From positions 6,953,014 to 7,017,013 of the forward strand of contig NW_004624734.1 in the NCBI RefSeq assembly GCF_000247695.1: a stretch of 64,000 bases of DNA, in the 5' to 3' direction. Below the pieces are notes generated by a model. The model was not told the origin of the DNA and did not search any database. It saw only the letters and a list, made by a program, of their open reading frames with translations. The position numbers and the translations under genes are program-made. The DNA comes from Heterocephalus glaber (lineage: Eukaryota; Chordata; Mammalia; Rodentia; Bathyergidae). Below, in pieces: positions 49,168-62,091 of the stretch. The stretch's first letter is position 1. Each line of letters starts with the position of its first letter.

Positions 49168-49852
49168 ATAGCCCTGGGGATTGAACCCAAGATCTCATGG
49201 AAGCAAGGCAAACCCTCTACCACTTGATCTGTATCTCCAGGCCTCTATTAATTAATGCTTTTATACCGAGTGCATCTTTCCATTGTTATTTTTTCCAAAT
49301 CAGTCTCACACAACCACAAATTCATGCAACAGCTTTTAATGTGTGCCATCTAGAGTCCTGATGCAACTCTACTGCTGAGTGGGCTGCTGAGCAAGCTGCT
49401 CAATCCGCCCAAGCATCAGCGATGCCATTCCTAAAAGAGGTTGAAGGGAGAGTTCTAAAGCCCAGGAGGCACACTGCAGTCAGTTATTTTCCTACTGTTC
49501 TCTCTGAACAGGCGTCAGGTTGTTTCTGAAACAGTGCGGTGTGAGCCGGAGGAAGCGAGTGGAAAGCACAGCTTGAGCAGTTGACTGGCCACGTGGGTCG
49601 TGTCATGAATGGAAGGAAAGGGGAGGAAGTGTCACTATGCGGAGTGAGGTGTGTACTCTTTCATAATCACACTGCCTTAGAGCAGATACAGCTCAGAACA
49701 GCTGGGCGCTTTTGCTGGAGAGAAATGCTCTTCAGCTCAAATCCCACTTCCGGCACCCCTCCCCCATCCTCTCCTGTATGATGCTGGGGTTTGAAGCTAG
49801 GACCCCTCGCATGCTAAGTGTGAGCTCTCCCACTGAACTACACCCCAGCCCC
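49168..49852 (-). mobile_element. Two ID-like SINEs, minus strand
   Basis: Copies at 49168-49248 (ccctggggattgaacccaag) and 49775-49852 (gctggggtttgaagctagga). CATC/TATC repeats lie at 49108-49145. Confidence 0.75.
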
Positions 49853-50319
49853 ACATTCCCCATTAATTAGTACACACAAGCTAATGCAGAAAACGTGAAA
49901 AAATAAAGGATGATGAGAATTATCTCTTTTAAAAAAACATCTTTTAAGTCACTGAACATCTTTTTTTTGGAGTTGCTAGCTCTTATTTGCTCACTGTTCT
50001 TTCTTATTTTATTTTTTTTCTTATTGATTTGTGACTTGAGGATGCTTTTTCTTTTTGCTTTAGAAGTGAAATCAAGGCTCAATTTATCTGGTTAAATTAT
50101 TTAAACAGTACATACAGGTAAAATGAAGTTTTTAATGTGCAGTTTTATATAGTAATGAAAAGAGTAACTCATTTCACCCTAAATAAAAATATAACCATGC
50201 AGAATTAAGAACATGGAAACAGGAGCTCTTGCAATCAATCATTTATCGCAAAACAATTTCAATTTTTACAGCTACAAGTGATTTTTCTTCATACTTAACT
50301 CAAATATGAATAAGCAGAA

Positions 50320-51909
50320 TTTTATTCAAACTTTACAAATATCATTTACAGTTAGCCTGAGATTGAGCATGAGAAAGTTCGACCTGGTTAGACTTCACTG
50401 CCCAAAGGGTTGGGCATCTGAAAACAAAGCTGAGACAGAACGTGTTAACAAACAGAAAGCGTTCTAATGAGATGCAACAAGGAACAGCAATGCAAACTGA
50501 ACTCCAGCTTGCTCTGTTCTACCTGATCGTTTCTCTTCTTTCCTGTGCTGGGGACTGAGCCCAGGGGCTTGCACATGCCAGGCAAGCCCTCCACCACCGA
50601 GCTGCACTTCCAGCCCTCGAAGGAGCTCAGAGCCTAAAAATGTCTATTTTCCAAAAATAATCACAAAAGGACCTGTAGATGACAAATTTATGAAGGTGTG
50701 TCTGGGCGCAGAATTGCAGGTTCAGTATTTCTGAAGCAGTTGCTTTCGGTGATTAAGAAAACAACTTCTCAATCTGTACTGTTCAACATGTACTTGAGAA
50801 CATGCAGCAGTGTGGTTAAGTTTATTAAGCTTATAAATATCAGTACTGTAATAAAATATAAAATACAGAGTATCTCTTTTCCAAATATGAAGTTTCTGAA
50901 TGCTTCACTCATCCTTTGGTCTGAAACCCACACAGCACACTCACATTACACTGTACGCAGCGCAGGAGGCAGAGCGCTGTCTGTCGGGGAGGAGGGTCTG
51001 TGGGAATACCAAGCCCTACATTATAGAAAGGAAACGTGGAAGCAAAAATACTTTCTGAATATAGACTGTGCATTATGTAAACAGACATTCGGAGTAAGAA
51101 CCGACACAGGCCAGAATATTGTTTTCTAGGAAACCAGACTCTTCTTCCTTTGCAGTCTCGCACACTGAGGATGCTTTCTGTTGAGGATGGAGCCTGTCCC
51201 TGTGCTTAGTTATGTGCTTAGAGCTCTTGGAAATGAGTAATTTTTACATTCATTTGCTAACAGTTTGTTCTCTGCTTAGCTGGCTGGTTGTGGCAAATAA
51301 TACAGAACTATTTCAGTCCCTGTTTTTCATTTAACACTAGTTAATCATATGCAAGTAATTCACTTTTCAATCCATATTTGTAATATAAATAGATGAGGTG
51401 AAACAGTGAATTTCAAAATTTGTGCAGGGGAAACTCGTTGATAGTTCGTTTCCAATAAGGCTAGTACCAAAATAATCACTACAAAGTCAGTCCACGCTAG
51501 CAGTAAACCCGATATTGCAGGCTGAATCCAAGTTTGAAGTTAGGTAATTCTAATTCCTATATTACTGTGCAAATCTAGAATTTCCTATGTAAAAGAGAGT
51601 GCTGGCAGCATTGAAGCCCTGTAATAGGAGAATGAAATACTGATTAGGTTTTGAAATGCAGAGAATCCAAATGAAGAAATTTAAATGTCTTAATGATGGT
51701 ATCATAGTAATGGCCTCAAACTTCCCTTAATGAATCAGAAACTAAGACAACTCATTAGTCAATATTCTGAGTCAAAAGCCCACATGTGAAGCAAGTGATA
51801 AGCACACAAAACCAAAGGTGCATTTTCTACTATGATCGTATGCAAGAATTTCAAGTTTTATGTCCACATTCTATACCAGCTGCAGCTCCCTCTAAAGGAA
51901 AAGGCTTAG
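50320..51909 (-). other. GSKIP: Probable GSKIP 3' untranslated region
   Basis: The stretch left of the GSKIP stop is AT-rich and nearly repeat-free apart from one ID-like SINE at 50537-50618, as expected of a long 3' UTR. Minus-strand AATAAA signals lie at 50821-50826 and 50321-50326. I cannot tell which is used, so the left boundary is a guess. Confidence 0.4.
50537..50618 (-). mobile_element. ID-like SINE inside the likely GSKIP 3' UTR
   Basis: Plus-strand text gtgctggggactgagcccag to ccgagctgcacttccagcc. Same orientation as GSKIP transcription. Confidence 0.75.
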
Positions 51910-52071
51910 TCATGACTGTCCATCCCTTTTCAGAGCTTCCAATCTCTGGAGGAGTGCATTTCCAAATGCTTCCCGGTAGGCAGGGCTGAGCGTGTCCAAC
52001 AGTGAGTAGACTGTTTCGTGGTAGGGCATCTGCAGATGATCCTCTACCTGGTCAAACGCGTACCCTACCAC
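51910..52071 (-). CDS. GSKIP: GSKIP last coding exon (residues 87-139 and stop)
   Basis: Encodes [18 protein letters not shown] then [19 protein letters not shown] and [16 protein letters not shown], and ends at TGA (51912-51910). The acceptor is ctcgcacag. The GSK3-binding helix with its conserved leucines is intact. Confidence 0.96.
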   Translation of the reverse strand: MVGYAFDQVEDHLQMPYHETVYSLLDTLSPAYREAFGNALLQRLEALKRDGQS

Positions 52072-54948
52072 CTGTGCGAGAGAAATGTAACAGTGAGTCA
52101 ATGGTCCTCAACTGGCAGGCATAACAGGCACATGTTACACAACCTTTGTATTTACAAAACTTATAACACATAATACAGGAAAACCACTAGCAAAATGCTC
52201 CTGTAGAATGCTTTCTTCAAAATGTAAAAGGTTTGATTTACCCATTTCTGCTCTTAAGAGGGATCAAGAGGAAATTTAAAATTGATACAAAAACAGTATT
52301 TCATTTTCCTATTACAAAACATACCTCTATTTGTTACCCTATTTATACCCTATTTATATATGCACTGAGGGTCTACTACATTAAGGTGCTGTAACAGGTA
52401 ATATTAGTTCATAATTTTTATCATTAAACTTCTTTCATAACGAATTCTAGAAATTATGCCTGGAAATTTAGTTTTAACAATTAATTCGTTTTAATAGATA
52501 ATAGTTTCATTTATATTTAATAATTAGTTTATTAGTTTTAGTAACTACTTAGCTTTATAATTAGTAATGTTAAAGGCCACTTTCACCTAATACTAACAAA
52601 TGCTCAATCTATGACATAAAAGGGAATGTTAATCTGGGACTTTTTTCCCTTAAAACATAGCTAAAGCTTTTATTTCTAACAAGATTATAAGATATATCAC
52701 GGTTCACCTGCATACTACAGGACAGAATTAATTTAGCTTTTATTGACTTGACTAAAACTTGTACACTTCCTATAGAAATTTTACGTTTTAACAACTACTT
52801 ATTTTTTTTGGTACTGGGGATTGAACCCTGGGCCTTGCACATGCTATGCAAGCGTGTTACCACCGAACTACGGCCTCAGTCCAATGACTTCTACTTAAGT
52901 CATCGAAAATGCAAGTTCATGTTAGAAATAGAAGCTGAGTACTTCTTGTTAAATGAAAAGCAGAGGCAGACACCCAAGGAAAATGAGTGCACCTCATTAG
53001 CTCCATGCTGCTCCAGCTTGCTTCTGTGCAGTACAGCTCTGTCTGGCCCTCTCTGATCCCTGCTACTGTGATCTTCCGGGTGGACAGCAACCACATCTTA
53101 TTCATGGCTTCAATTCCAACTGCTGACACAGGATAGCTGCTCAATAAATGTTACGGCAATCAGACTGAAAGACAAATGTTCGAGTACCTCTACATGCCAG
53201 GTTTTACGGCCGATCCAAGTCTTTCTAGGTCATTTAGTTCTACAGTCATCCCCCAAATCCTTTTTAGTTTCTCATTTCCAGGTTATGAAGAAGCAGGGAC
53301 TCAGAGCAACTGACTCACCCGAGATCACCTATGTCTAAGATTTCTGAATCTACCAGAACTGAGCCACCTCAAAATTAGCCAATGTGATACAGAATAAACT
53401 GACTGTAGTCACCGACCTCTAAATTTGATTTAACTATTTCTATATATGATAACCTACAGCTTTCAGTACAAATTAGGATTTTTTTGAAAGGAGTGGATAA
53501 AAATTGGTGAATTCAAGTATGAGTCTGGAAGCTAAGCAGCTACCTAGGTGACAATTGTGAGGGGCTGGGAGCAGTAAAGATGCTGGCCTTGAAATCTGCT
53601 TTTTCAAGGAGCATCCAGCACCTGTGACTCATCTGAAGCAAAGAGAATCAGTGAAATCCATGTATTTGTTAACACAATATCATGTGATGTCCGTACTTTC
53701 TTAGGCCTTGCTCTTTACCTTATGGTTATCTGTACAAGGAAAAGTCACGTGTCTCTGAGCAAGACCGAAGATTGGTTAGTAATGTTAAAATGATTTTCTA
53801 ATAGCTATCCCTTTGTTCAATAAGTTCTTCATAATACAAGTTTTCTTTTTCTTTTTAAAGTTGCTCTCAGGCATTGTTTTCTATTATTAAAGCTAAGATT
53901 CTGGTTTAAAGAATATGCAAAGGCCTCTCTGTCTAGAAAGGCTCACTTATAATAAGAGATACCCACAATAAAGGGCCAGGGGACACTGCTGGAAATGTCA
54001 GGGTGGAATGTTCTGCTCGGATTTAATTCTGATCTGAGAGCTGGAAAACAGGGAGCCAAGCGTGCGTCTTGTGTTAATAGAAGAGACATTTGTGAGATGA
54101 GAGCCGGACACAGACTGTGTGAATGAACACATGACGGCAGAGGACATAAATTGGGTGGACACATTTAGCGGCAGATGAGAAATTTTGTGGGTGATGAATA
54201 AAGCACATAACAACTTGCAAACAGGATTTGTCTGAACAACTTCAATTTCCCCATGCTGATGAAAAGATTTCAAAATTGGGCCAGGGTGTAGCTCAGTGGT
54301 GGAGCCCTTGTCTAGCATGCAGGAAGTCCTGGGTTCAAGCCCCAGCACTAGGAAAAAAAAAAAGTAAATAAATAAATACTTTTGCTTAAAAAAAAAAAGA
54401 CTTTAAAATTGACAAAAACCAGACAGGCATGCCAGTGCACGCTTGTAATCCCAGCACTTGGGAGGCTGAGGCAGGAAGGTCATGGCAAGTTTGAGGCTGG
54501 CCTAGGCTACATAGTGAGACCCTGTCACAAAAACTTAACAAAAACTTCCAGGAAAGGAAAGGTTTTCTTTAAATAAATTTTGGAAGCTCCCCAATGTCCA
54601 GTTTTCATTTAAGACCAGCGCACTCCCCAATCCCCGGTTGTTTTTCGCAAAGTGGCAGAGATTTTTTTTCCCTAAGGAGAGTGAGTTACCCTAAGTCCTG
54701 CTTCCGTGAGCTCCAGGCAGTATCTGTCCCTTTCCTTGGTCTCCACATTGATATAGGCCACGTCGTCTGCACAGCGCAGGCTCTTCGAGACAAACATGTT
54801 CTTAACAGCAAAGAGAACATCGTTTACAACGGCTTCTGCTTCCAGTCTCATGTCTTTCACATCGGTTCCTTCAAAACCATTGAGCTCTGAGCCTTCTTCA
54901 AATCCTGACATATTGCTCAGCTCCATGGGGTTACAGTCTGTTTCCATT
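51910..54948 (-). CDS. GSKIP: GSKIP, GSK3-beta interaction protein (complete coding region, 2 exons)
   Basis: The two coding exons splice to 139 residues, the usual family length, from [13 protein letters not shown] to [10 protein letters not shown] and stop. GSKIP is a small cytosolic A-kinase anchoring protein. Residues about 38-56 ([19 protein letters not shown]) form the amphipathic helix that binds PKA RII subunits. The C-terminal segment ([20 protein letters not shown]) binds GSK3-beta, so the protein brings PKA to GSK3 and dampens its activity. The start ATG (54947) is the second base of its exon after the acceptor tttgcag, so there must be an upstream noncoding exon. The intron (52072-54689) holds ordinary repeats. 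AK7 lies downstream on the same strand. ATG2B is divergent upstream. Confidence 0.97.
52803..52883 (-). mobile_element. ID-like SINE in GSKIP intron
   Basis: Plus-strand text ggtactggggattgaaccct to accgaactacggcctcagtc. Confidence 0.85.
53040..53165 (+). mobile_element. L2 3' end relic
   Basis: Ends with gctgctcaataaatgttac, the common end of old LINE-2 and MIR copies. The preceding text fits L2 better. Confidence 0.55.
54284..54555 (+). mobile_element. ID-like SINE then B1-like SINE
   Basis: ID-like at 54284-54362 (ccagggtgtagctcagtggt, gggttcaagccccagcacta) and B1-like at 54423-54555. They lie about 135 bp left of the GSKIP coding exon. Confidence 0.85.
54690..54948 (-). CDS. GSKIP: GSKIP first coding exon (residues 1-86)
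   Basis: The exon opens at 54948 after ttttttgcag, with ATG at 54947-54945. It encodes the acidic N terminus, the PKA-anchoring helix and the beta strands [18 protein letters not shown]. It ends in LR with donor gtaact, phase 0. Confidence 0.96.
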
Positions 54949-55019
54949 CTGCAAAAAAGTTGGTATGTGCTTTCAATAGAAGGATATAAAAAAATCTTTA
55001 GTTAGAATAGCTCTTCTTT

Positions 55020-55165
55020 AGCTGGCTGTGGCATTTTTGAAACCCCAGCACTTGGGAGGTCGAGGCAGGAGGATCACCACAAGTAGGAGGCCAGCCTGGG
55101 TTATATAATGAGTTCAAGGCCAGCCTGAACTACATCGTGAGACCCTGTCTCAAAAAACAAACAAA
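55020..55165 (+). mobile_element. B1-like SINE
   Basis: From tggctgtggcatttttgaaa (diverged start) to gtgagaccctgtctcaaaaa, about 70 bp from the GSKIP coding exon. Confidence 0.85.
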
Positions 55166-55169
55166 ACAA

Positions 55170-55975
55170 AACAGTTATTCTCTATGACTGCTTAATATAA
55201 AGCAACCTAGCTATCATTTGGGGGGGGGGGCTACTGTCTAAAACCGTTGCCAGTAGTTTTCACAGTAAAATTGTAGATACCTCTGGATTTTCAAAAAAAG
55301 GATCGCTTTCTCACTGATTGCCAAAAAGTTAATTCTTACTAATCAGCACTTATAGTATTAGTTGTTAGCTACTTCAACCAGTGCCTCAGTATCAAGACTC
55401 GTGCATGCGTAGTTCTAGGTGTATAGTTACTTCTCTTGTACAGATCTGTGGACCTGGGCGTTGGGTTAGAGGACAGCTCTTTTAACAGCTACTCTTCAAG
55501 ATTCCCCTCCAAAAGAGCTGTACTGACTGACATACGCCACCCACACAGGAGCAAGCAATGCTCTTCTCACCCACTCTGCAGTTCTTCTGTAACATTTTGC
55601 CAACTTGAGAGGCCAAAGATGAGAGAGAGTTCCTCATTTTATATGTATTTTCTTGAGTAAACATCTTTTTGGGCATTTATGGATATTTTTAGTTCTAACA
55701 TCATACAGCCATAAAAAGCAAAAATGGAAACAAACTCAGGTGGTCTGAAATCAGAGTTTAGGTTCTTACTCATGAAAATACACTACCGCTTAGTAGTTCC
55801 TTTTATAATTTCTAGACTTGGCCTTCACTCTTCCAAGATTACATTAAAAAAATCCCGAGTTGTCTTCTAAATTCTCATTTGATCTGCATTTAAGTCTTTT
55901 ATCCACCTAGAGTTTATTTCCTGTGGCTCCATTTTCCAAACAGATATCCCACTGTCCTGACACCATTTACTGTTT
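55170..55975. other. GSKIP intron stretch, nothing recognised
   Basis: Only a G homopolymer (11 bases, 55220-55230) stands out. Confidence 0.5.
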
Positions 55976-55982
55976 GTTTGTT

Positions 55983-57008
55983 TGCTTTTTGGTACTGGAG
56001 ATCGAACTCGGGTCTTTGTACTTGCGAGGCAGGCGGTGGAACCACTGAGCTAAATCCCTGGCCCCTGACACCATTTACTATACAACTCACCTTTTCTCCA
56101 CTTATCTGAACTGGCAAAACGACTATACTTTCAAAGATATTATTTCTCATGCTAACTTGATCCTATATTACTACCAGGCTACTATTAGTTCTAGTATTTC
56201 TTCTGTGACTGGGGATAAAAAAGATTTTCTTGACAATGAGCACTATTGTAGTTTGAAATGTACGAAGGATACAAGCTAATAAATGTGAACTGGGCTGGAA
56301 TGGTGAAAGGGCTTCAGTGAACAAGACATTGTCCTTTTCTTTTACCTGGCAGTTTTTAAAAATAAGCTACAGTTTTCATTTCTCTGATATGAACTAAGCA
56401 TTGGTTGTCTTCAATGGTGCACGGCTCTTCATTCAGCCACAGATTCAATTAACATTCATTTCCTACCTGAGCACTGCGTCAGGGTCTAGTTCCTCCCCTT
56501 CACCTAACCCGAGAGTTCAGACTAGATTAGTAACACTCACTTCCTCAGAGGAGCCCTAATAACCTTTTTCTGACAGTGCTGACAGCTTGTAACCAGTACC
56601 TGTTACATTATGCATTCCATTTCTTTTTCTAAAGATGTTCAAATTCTTTAACTTAGTGGTCTCAACCTCTGCTGCTCTTTAGAGTCGCCTGGGAGCTTAC
56701 ACAAATACAGACCCACCGGCCCTCTGCAGAGAAACAGAACCACAATCTCTGGGAGACAGGCAGTCTTTTGCAGAGCTTCCGGGTGATTCTTCTGTGCAGA
56801 TACTGACTAAATTTTCAGCAGATATTTTTTTCTTCTGCAGTGCTGAGCCTCAAACCCTGGGCTGGGCTCGAGCACGCTCTGGGCAAGCCTCTAGCAAGAG
56901 TTACATCCTTGGTCCAGCACAAATCTCTTTTTTATTGGTACCAGGAATGGAACTCAGGACACTGTGCTTGCCAGGCAGGTGTGGCACCACTGAGCCACAT
57001 CCCGGCCC
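55983..57008 (-). mobile_element. Three ID-like SINEs, minus strand
   Basis: Copies at 55983-56065 (ggtactggagatcgaactcg), 56837-56918 (gtgctgagcctcaaaccctg) and 56930-57008 (ggtaccaggaatggaactca), with unassigned DNA between them. Confidence 0.8.
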
Positions 57009-57371
57009 TGCACCCCCACCCCCATGACTGCTCGCAACTCTACACTTACACTGTAGACCTTTCATTTGTTTACCTTTGTTGCTTCACACTGCCCTGGCAA
57101 AAGTCACCAGGAAACTGCTGATCCATTGTATTCTATTCACTGGACTCAGCGGCAGTTAGAAAAAGCAGAAGACCCCACAGACTCTGAGACCTTCTCCACC
57201 CTGCAGTACACCAGGAGGACAGGAAAGGGCTACGGAACACAGCTCTAGCTCTCACGCCACATGCTTCTGAATGGGACATGCCACTGTCCGACTGCTACCC
57301 AACAGCTACAGACTTCAGTGATTATAGTAAAACAGGGAACAGTATATCATGCTATTTAGTTTTTGTCATCT

Positions 57372-57515
57372 GTTTTTTTTGTGACAGTGTCCCATTGTGT
57401 AGCTCAGGGTGCTCATGAACTCTCTATATAGCCCAAGTAGTCCAAGCTGGCCTCAAGCCTGCGATTCTCCTGCCTCAGCTTCCCAAGTGGTGGGGATTAC
57501 CACCATGTCACACTT
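57372..57515 (-). mobile_element. B1-like SINE, longer form
   Basis: Plus-strand text gtgacagtgtcccattgtgt to gtggtggggattaccaccat, diverged at its head. Confidence 0.75.
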
Positions 57516-57529
57516 TATTTTTTTATCTT

Positions 57530-58170
57530 CTTGAAGTTAAACTATAGCTGAAAGAACGCTTGCTGGGATAGGCTGAGCCTGGGAAACTTTAATACCTGCA
57601 TGCACAGGCTCAGTCTATTCCCAATCTATTCACATCCGTGGTGTGAGGTCAGTCTCTCATTCAGGTTGCTTACTCCTTGTCACTCAACCCAGAGGCTGCT
57701 GTAGTTATGGTAAAGAGTCAAACGATGCTTCTAAATTCTGCATAAGATCATAGATTTCATCCAATATAAAATAAAAAAAATTTTTTTAAAGGACAAGGAA
57801 AAGGTAAACATGACATTTTCTGCTACGAAAAGCAATAGCAAAAATCTTTTGGGCAGTTTCCATAGCTGTATATCACCAGCATAAGAGCCAAAGCTCTGCT
57901 AGAGGTAACTCATGAAAAACTACATAAAGCCATGTCAAAAATTTACATAACAAACGTATGCAGAATGCATTCCTCAACCCTATATCTAAGGATCCTTTAT
58001 CCTATCTCCCACAGCACTTTACAGAACCACTCATTGCTAACAATATTAGGCAATTATAAAATTATCAATTATTCCTGGAGCAATCTGTCAGGTAACCAAA
58101 ATTTAACCATCACTCATTACTTATGGAAACAGAAATGTTTGATTTTCTAAAAATTTTTACCTTCCTCCAG
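57530..58170. other. GSKIP intron stretch, nothing recognised
   Basis: AT-rich, without recognisable repeats. Confidence 0.5.
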
Positions 58171-58172
58171 GG

Positions 58173-58250
58173 CTGGGGATTTAGCTCAGTGGTTTTGCCA
58201 CCTGCTGCGCAAGTGCAAGGACCTGAGCTCGATGCCCGGCACCAAAAAAA
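58173..58250 (+). mobile_element. ID-like SINE
   Basis: gggctggggatttagctcag to gagctcgatgcccggcacca. The sequence aaaatttttaccttcctc occurs on both sides (58149 and 58256), a clear target-site duplication of about 18 bp. Confidence 0.93.
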
Positions 58251-58269
58251 ACAACAAAAATTTTTACCT

Positions 58270-59390
58270 TCCTCTTAATGCATTCAATATACTGGTTAAT
58301 ATTATACCTGGTTTTATACATAAGATACAAGCACATTTTAGTTTTACAAGTTTCGAAGATTCTGAATTGTGACTGCTTGTGTAAATCTGTAACCATCATG
58401 AATACTAAACATCTTTATCTGCTTATGCAACCAAGTAGCTAATTACAGATACTTGAAATAATAATTACATGAAAAAGATGTTTATATGAGGAAGTCAGAC
58501 AGTTTACTAAGAATCTAATTCAGTGCAATTAAGGCCTTAATGATGGGGAATGATGAAGAATCTGGAACTAGAATGGAAGAAATCCTCACAGGTCTGTAAA
58601 ATAGGTCACCAAATTGCTGCTGTGTTATAATCAGCAAAAAGGAGAAAGACACCTTCCCCAAGACTGTGAACTCTTTCTTAGAAGACTTACTCCGAGATAT
58701 CTTTGAATTATGTAAAAAACTTGGAATGTTTGATGGTGACATATAGCAATGAAAAATATTTTATCATTAAAACATTCTACACATAACATTTTTAGCTGTT
58801 ATTTTAAAGTATTATTATAACGTGTTTTTTGTTGGCTGTAACTGACTCTTGGTTATTAATCTCTTTCTCTTGCCTAATACCCAGACTTTCTGGGAGGACT
58901 CACAATGCTCCCTTTCCCATGCTGAGTAAAGTAAATAAGCAATGGGGTTGAGATTGACTCCACCCCCGTCACAGACTGCTGGACACTAACCAGCTCTGGG
59001 AACTCTTCCTGTCCTTTGAGCCAGAATAGTTCAGTCGCAGCACCCAGCCCCAGTTGTACCCTGTGGTCATCTTGAGAGTGGACCCTAGTCCAAGGATGAC
59101 GCTGACAGTGGGGAGAGAACAGAGCCAACAGTCACAAGGAAGCGCCGCCAGTGCCCATCCAGGTTTCCCACCCACTGTGCCTTTCAGTTACCAGGGCTAA
59201 TAAATTCCCATTTGCATCAGACTGAGGAATCCACCCAAAATGAAAAGCAGTGATTGATCTAACACTGTAACAGCCTTAGAGAGGTTAAAAGGGTTTAAAA
59301 TACAGAACCTGAAGATGATGAGGAATATGTTTGTGCTGGCTGTGTAAAAAGTGCTTAACAGAAGCTTTACAGAATTTGAATATCAATATG
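58270..59390. other. GSKIP intron stretch, nothing recognised
   Basis: No SINE, L1 or exon recognised. Confidence 0.5.
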
Positions 59391-59394
59391 TGCC

Positions 59395-60810
59395 TGAATT
59401 AGTTTCCTACTGTTGTTCTAACAAAATACCAGAAGCTTAAAGTAGCACATGACTGCCGGGGATTTAGCTCAGTGGTGCCACCATCTGCCTCGAACAAGGT
59501 CCCGAGTTCAACTCTTGGTATCAAAAAAAAGTAGCACATGACTTATCCTCTACAGTTCTGGAGATGGGAAGTCTGACATCAAAGTGTCTGCAGGGCTGCG
59601 CTCCTTCTGGATGTTCCAGAGAATCTATTTCCTTGTCATCTCGAGCTTTCAGAGGCCACCTGAGCTCCTTGGCTTATAGCCCCTTCCACCATCTTCCAAG
59701 AAATACATCACTCCGCCAAGGGGCTCTTTGGCCACAGCTCCTTCTCCTGACTCTTGACATCTTTCTAACTGGTCTTGCTGTGTTCACCTTTGGCCTTCAA
59801 CCCCTACAGCAGACTGTTTACAACACAGCTGTTAGCATGCTGACCCATTTCGCCCACAGAAAAAGCCCTAATCCTATAATGGCCTACAAGGCCCTGTATG
59901 ATCTGCTCCCTATCCCCTTCAGCTTCTCTTCCTTCCTTCATTCCCTCCTGCTGCTTCATGAACTAACCAGCATGCTCCTGTGACAGAGCCTTGCACTTGC
60001 TGTTCCTCCTGCCTGGAAAACTCCTCTACCAGGTGTCTGTATGCCTCACTTCCTGGCTTTCTCCAAGTCTCTGCTAAAATCTCATTTTACTGGATAAAAG
60101 GCCTTCTCTTACCATCCTATATACATAAGAAAGGCAGATCTCTACGTTCTCTCCATGTCCTTTCCCTTGTGTGTCAGCTCTCTTTCCCCCATCCCAGAAC
60201 TGGGGATCAAACTCAGGATCTTGCACTTTCGAGGCAGGTGGAGTGCCACTGAGCTAAATCCCCAGCCTTTAGCTTTCTGTCTTTGTGACTGAATATCTGA
60301 GATAAACAAGTTAAAAGGAGGAAATGTTTCTTTTGGCTCATGGTTTCAGAGGTCTCAGTCCATGGTATCTTAGACTCACTGCTTTTGGGCTTAAGGTGAG
60401 GCAGTGTATCACCACAGAGGCATGAGGCAGAGAAAAACCATTCACCTCATGGCAGCAAGGAAGCAAAAAGACAGGAAGGGGCCAGGGTCCTAGTATGCTT
60501 TTCAAGGCATGTCCCCAGTGACCTGCTTTCTCCCACCTGTGGAGTTTCCACTACTTCCCCATGGTGCCCACAGATCAGGGACCTACCCTTGGACACATGA
60601 GCTTCTGGAAGACATTTAAGATACAAACCATAACAACGGCTTTACATTTCCTTGGCATTTATCACCATATGTGTACTACTCAATTTGATTGTCTGTTTTC
60701 CCTCCCTTTAATAAAATGCAAGCTCTATGAAGGCAGGGATTTAATCTGTTTATTGCTGTGTTCTCAGCACCTACAACAGCTTCTGATATACAGCAGGAAA
60801 TCAGTAAATA
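59395..60810 (+). mobile_element. Mosaic of old repeats: LTR-like pieces and L2, with two nested ID-like SINEs
   Basis: 59395-59790 is an old repeat (ttagtttcctactgttgttc). An ID-like SINE (59457-59528) splits it, flanked by the duplication agtagcacatgact. 59826-60120 is L2 (tgcacttgctgttcctcctg). A minus ID-like SINE follows at 60197-60268. A second old LTR-like piece is at about 60280-60640. L2 resumes at about 60660-60800 (gctctatgaaggcagggatt). Confidence 0.65.
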
Positions 60811-60881
60811 GTAGAAAAGCAAATGGCCCTTCTACTTTAGAACATAAGCTCCTTGAAGGTTCTGGGTTTTTTTTTTTTTCT

Positions 60882-60958
60882 TTTGGTGCTAGTGATTGAA
60901 CCCAAGGCAGCCTGCACTAAGGTAGCTTACACACTCTACCACTGACCTACATCTCCAG
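60882..60958 (-). mobile_element. ID-like SINE, diverged
   Basis: Plus-strand text ggtgctagtgattgaaccca to cactgacctacatctccagt. Confidence 0.7.
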
Positions 60959-61309
60959 TTCTTTCTGCCTGATTTTTGTTTACTTTCCACATCATTATCT
61001 GAAGCGGTTTTATTTAACAGAACTTTCAGTATATATTTTTGAACAACGAGCAAGGGAATTGAAGTTACTGGGAAAAGTCTATTAAGAATGAAGGGCATCA
61101 AAAATCCAACAACCACATGTAGTGGAGAGCACACTGGTTTTAACATGGAAAGGTGGCTGTGGAAAAGAGAACCACATCTTTATGTCAACATTTCTAGGCT
61201 ATGTTAGCATTCATAAACAGGCGTCAAGGCAGTAAATATTTAACTTTTTAAACTGGTCCTCTTAATTCATTATCCCTTAAATTAAGGCTGTTATGTTTCA
61301 GGCCCTGTT

Positions 61310-61500
61310 AGGTTTGCGCTCTTCTCACATCATTTAATCTTTCCAACAACCTCTGGACTAAGACACTAATATGCTCACACTTGGAGAGGCTCAGAAACGC
61401 AGGCTCAGAGGTCAGCGGCCGGTTCAAGGTGGCTTGGTTAGTGTCCAGGTCAGGATTTTAACCCAAGACATCTGGCTTCCGGCTGCCACACCCAGGCCTC
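61310..61500 (-). mobile_element. MIR relic near the GSKIP/ATG2B promoter
   Basis: Reverse MIR pattern: tcacatcatttaatctttcc, ctcagaaacgcaggctcaga, ggatttTAACccaagacatc. Confidence 0.6.
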
Positions 61501-62091
61501 TCAGGGTTGCCTAACTTAACAGTCAGCTCCGCCTCTGCAAGGCTCGCTATCTAAAAGGCAGAGATATGATTGCGCAGATTCCCAGGACAGCACAAATACT
61601 ACTTTCCCGAGGTCCCCGCAGGGTCGGGAGGCTTTGGCATCTATCGCGGAAAGCAGTTTTGCTCACAAATGCCTTGAAATCCCAAGTTTCCTGGTCATCT
61701 GAGTACCACACCCAGGATGCACAACTAAGCGTGTAGTCCCTCTGCAAACTGCGAACTACTGGACGAAGAGTAGCGAAGAGGAGGCTTTGGAAACAATGCC
61801 TGCAGGAAGCGGGGGACCAACAACTTGCTGACCACAGGCACGGGTCAATACTTGGGCGGAGATGCCCGAGAGGGGCTCCTCCAGTCCGCGCCATGCAGCC
61901 GGCGGCGCCCGGAACCCCAGCGCCCGAGGGGCTGGGACACCCAGGCCAGACCCGCCCCCAGCCTCCCTGAGCCCGGACGCCGGGCCCGTCTGTTGCCCGT
62001 CTCCCCTCACGGCCCGGCCGCTGCGCCGCGTCGGGGTCCCGAGGGCCTCGCTGCTCGCCCACCCGCCCGCAGCCCTCCCGGCGGAGTTCAC

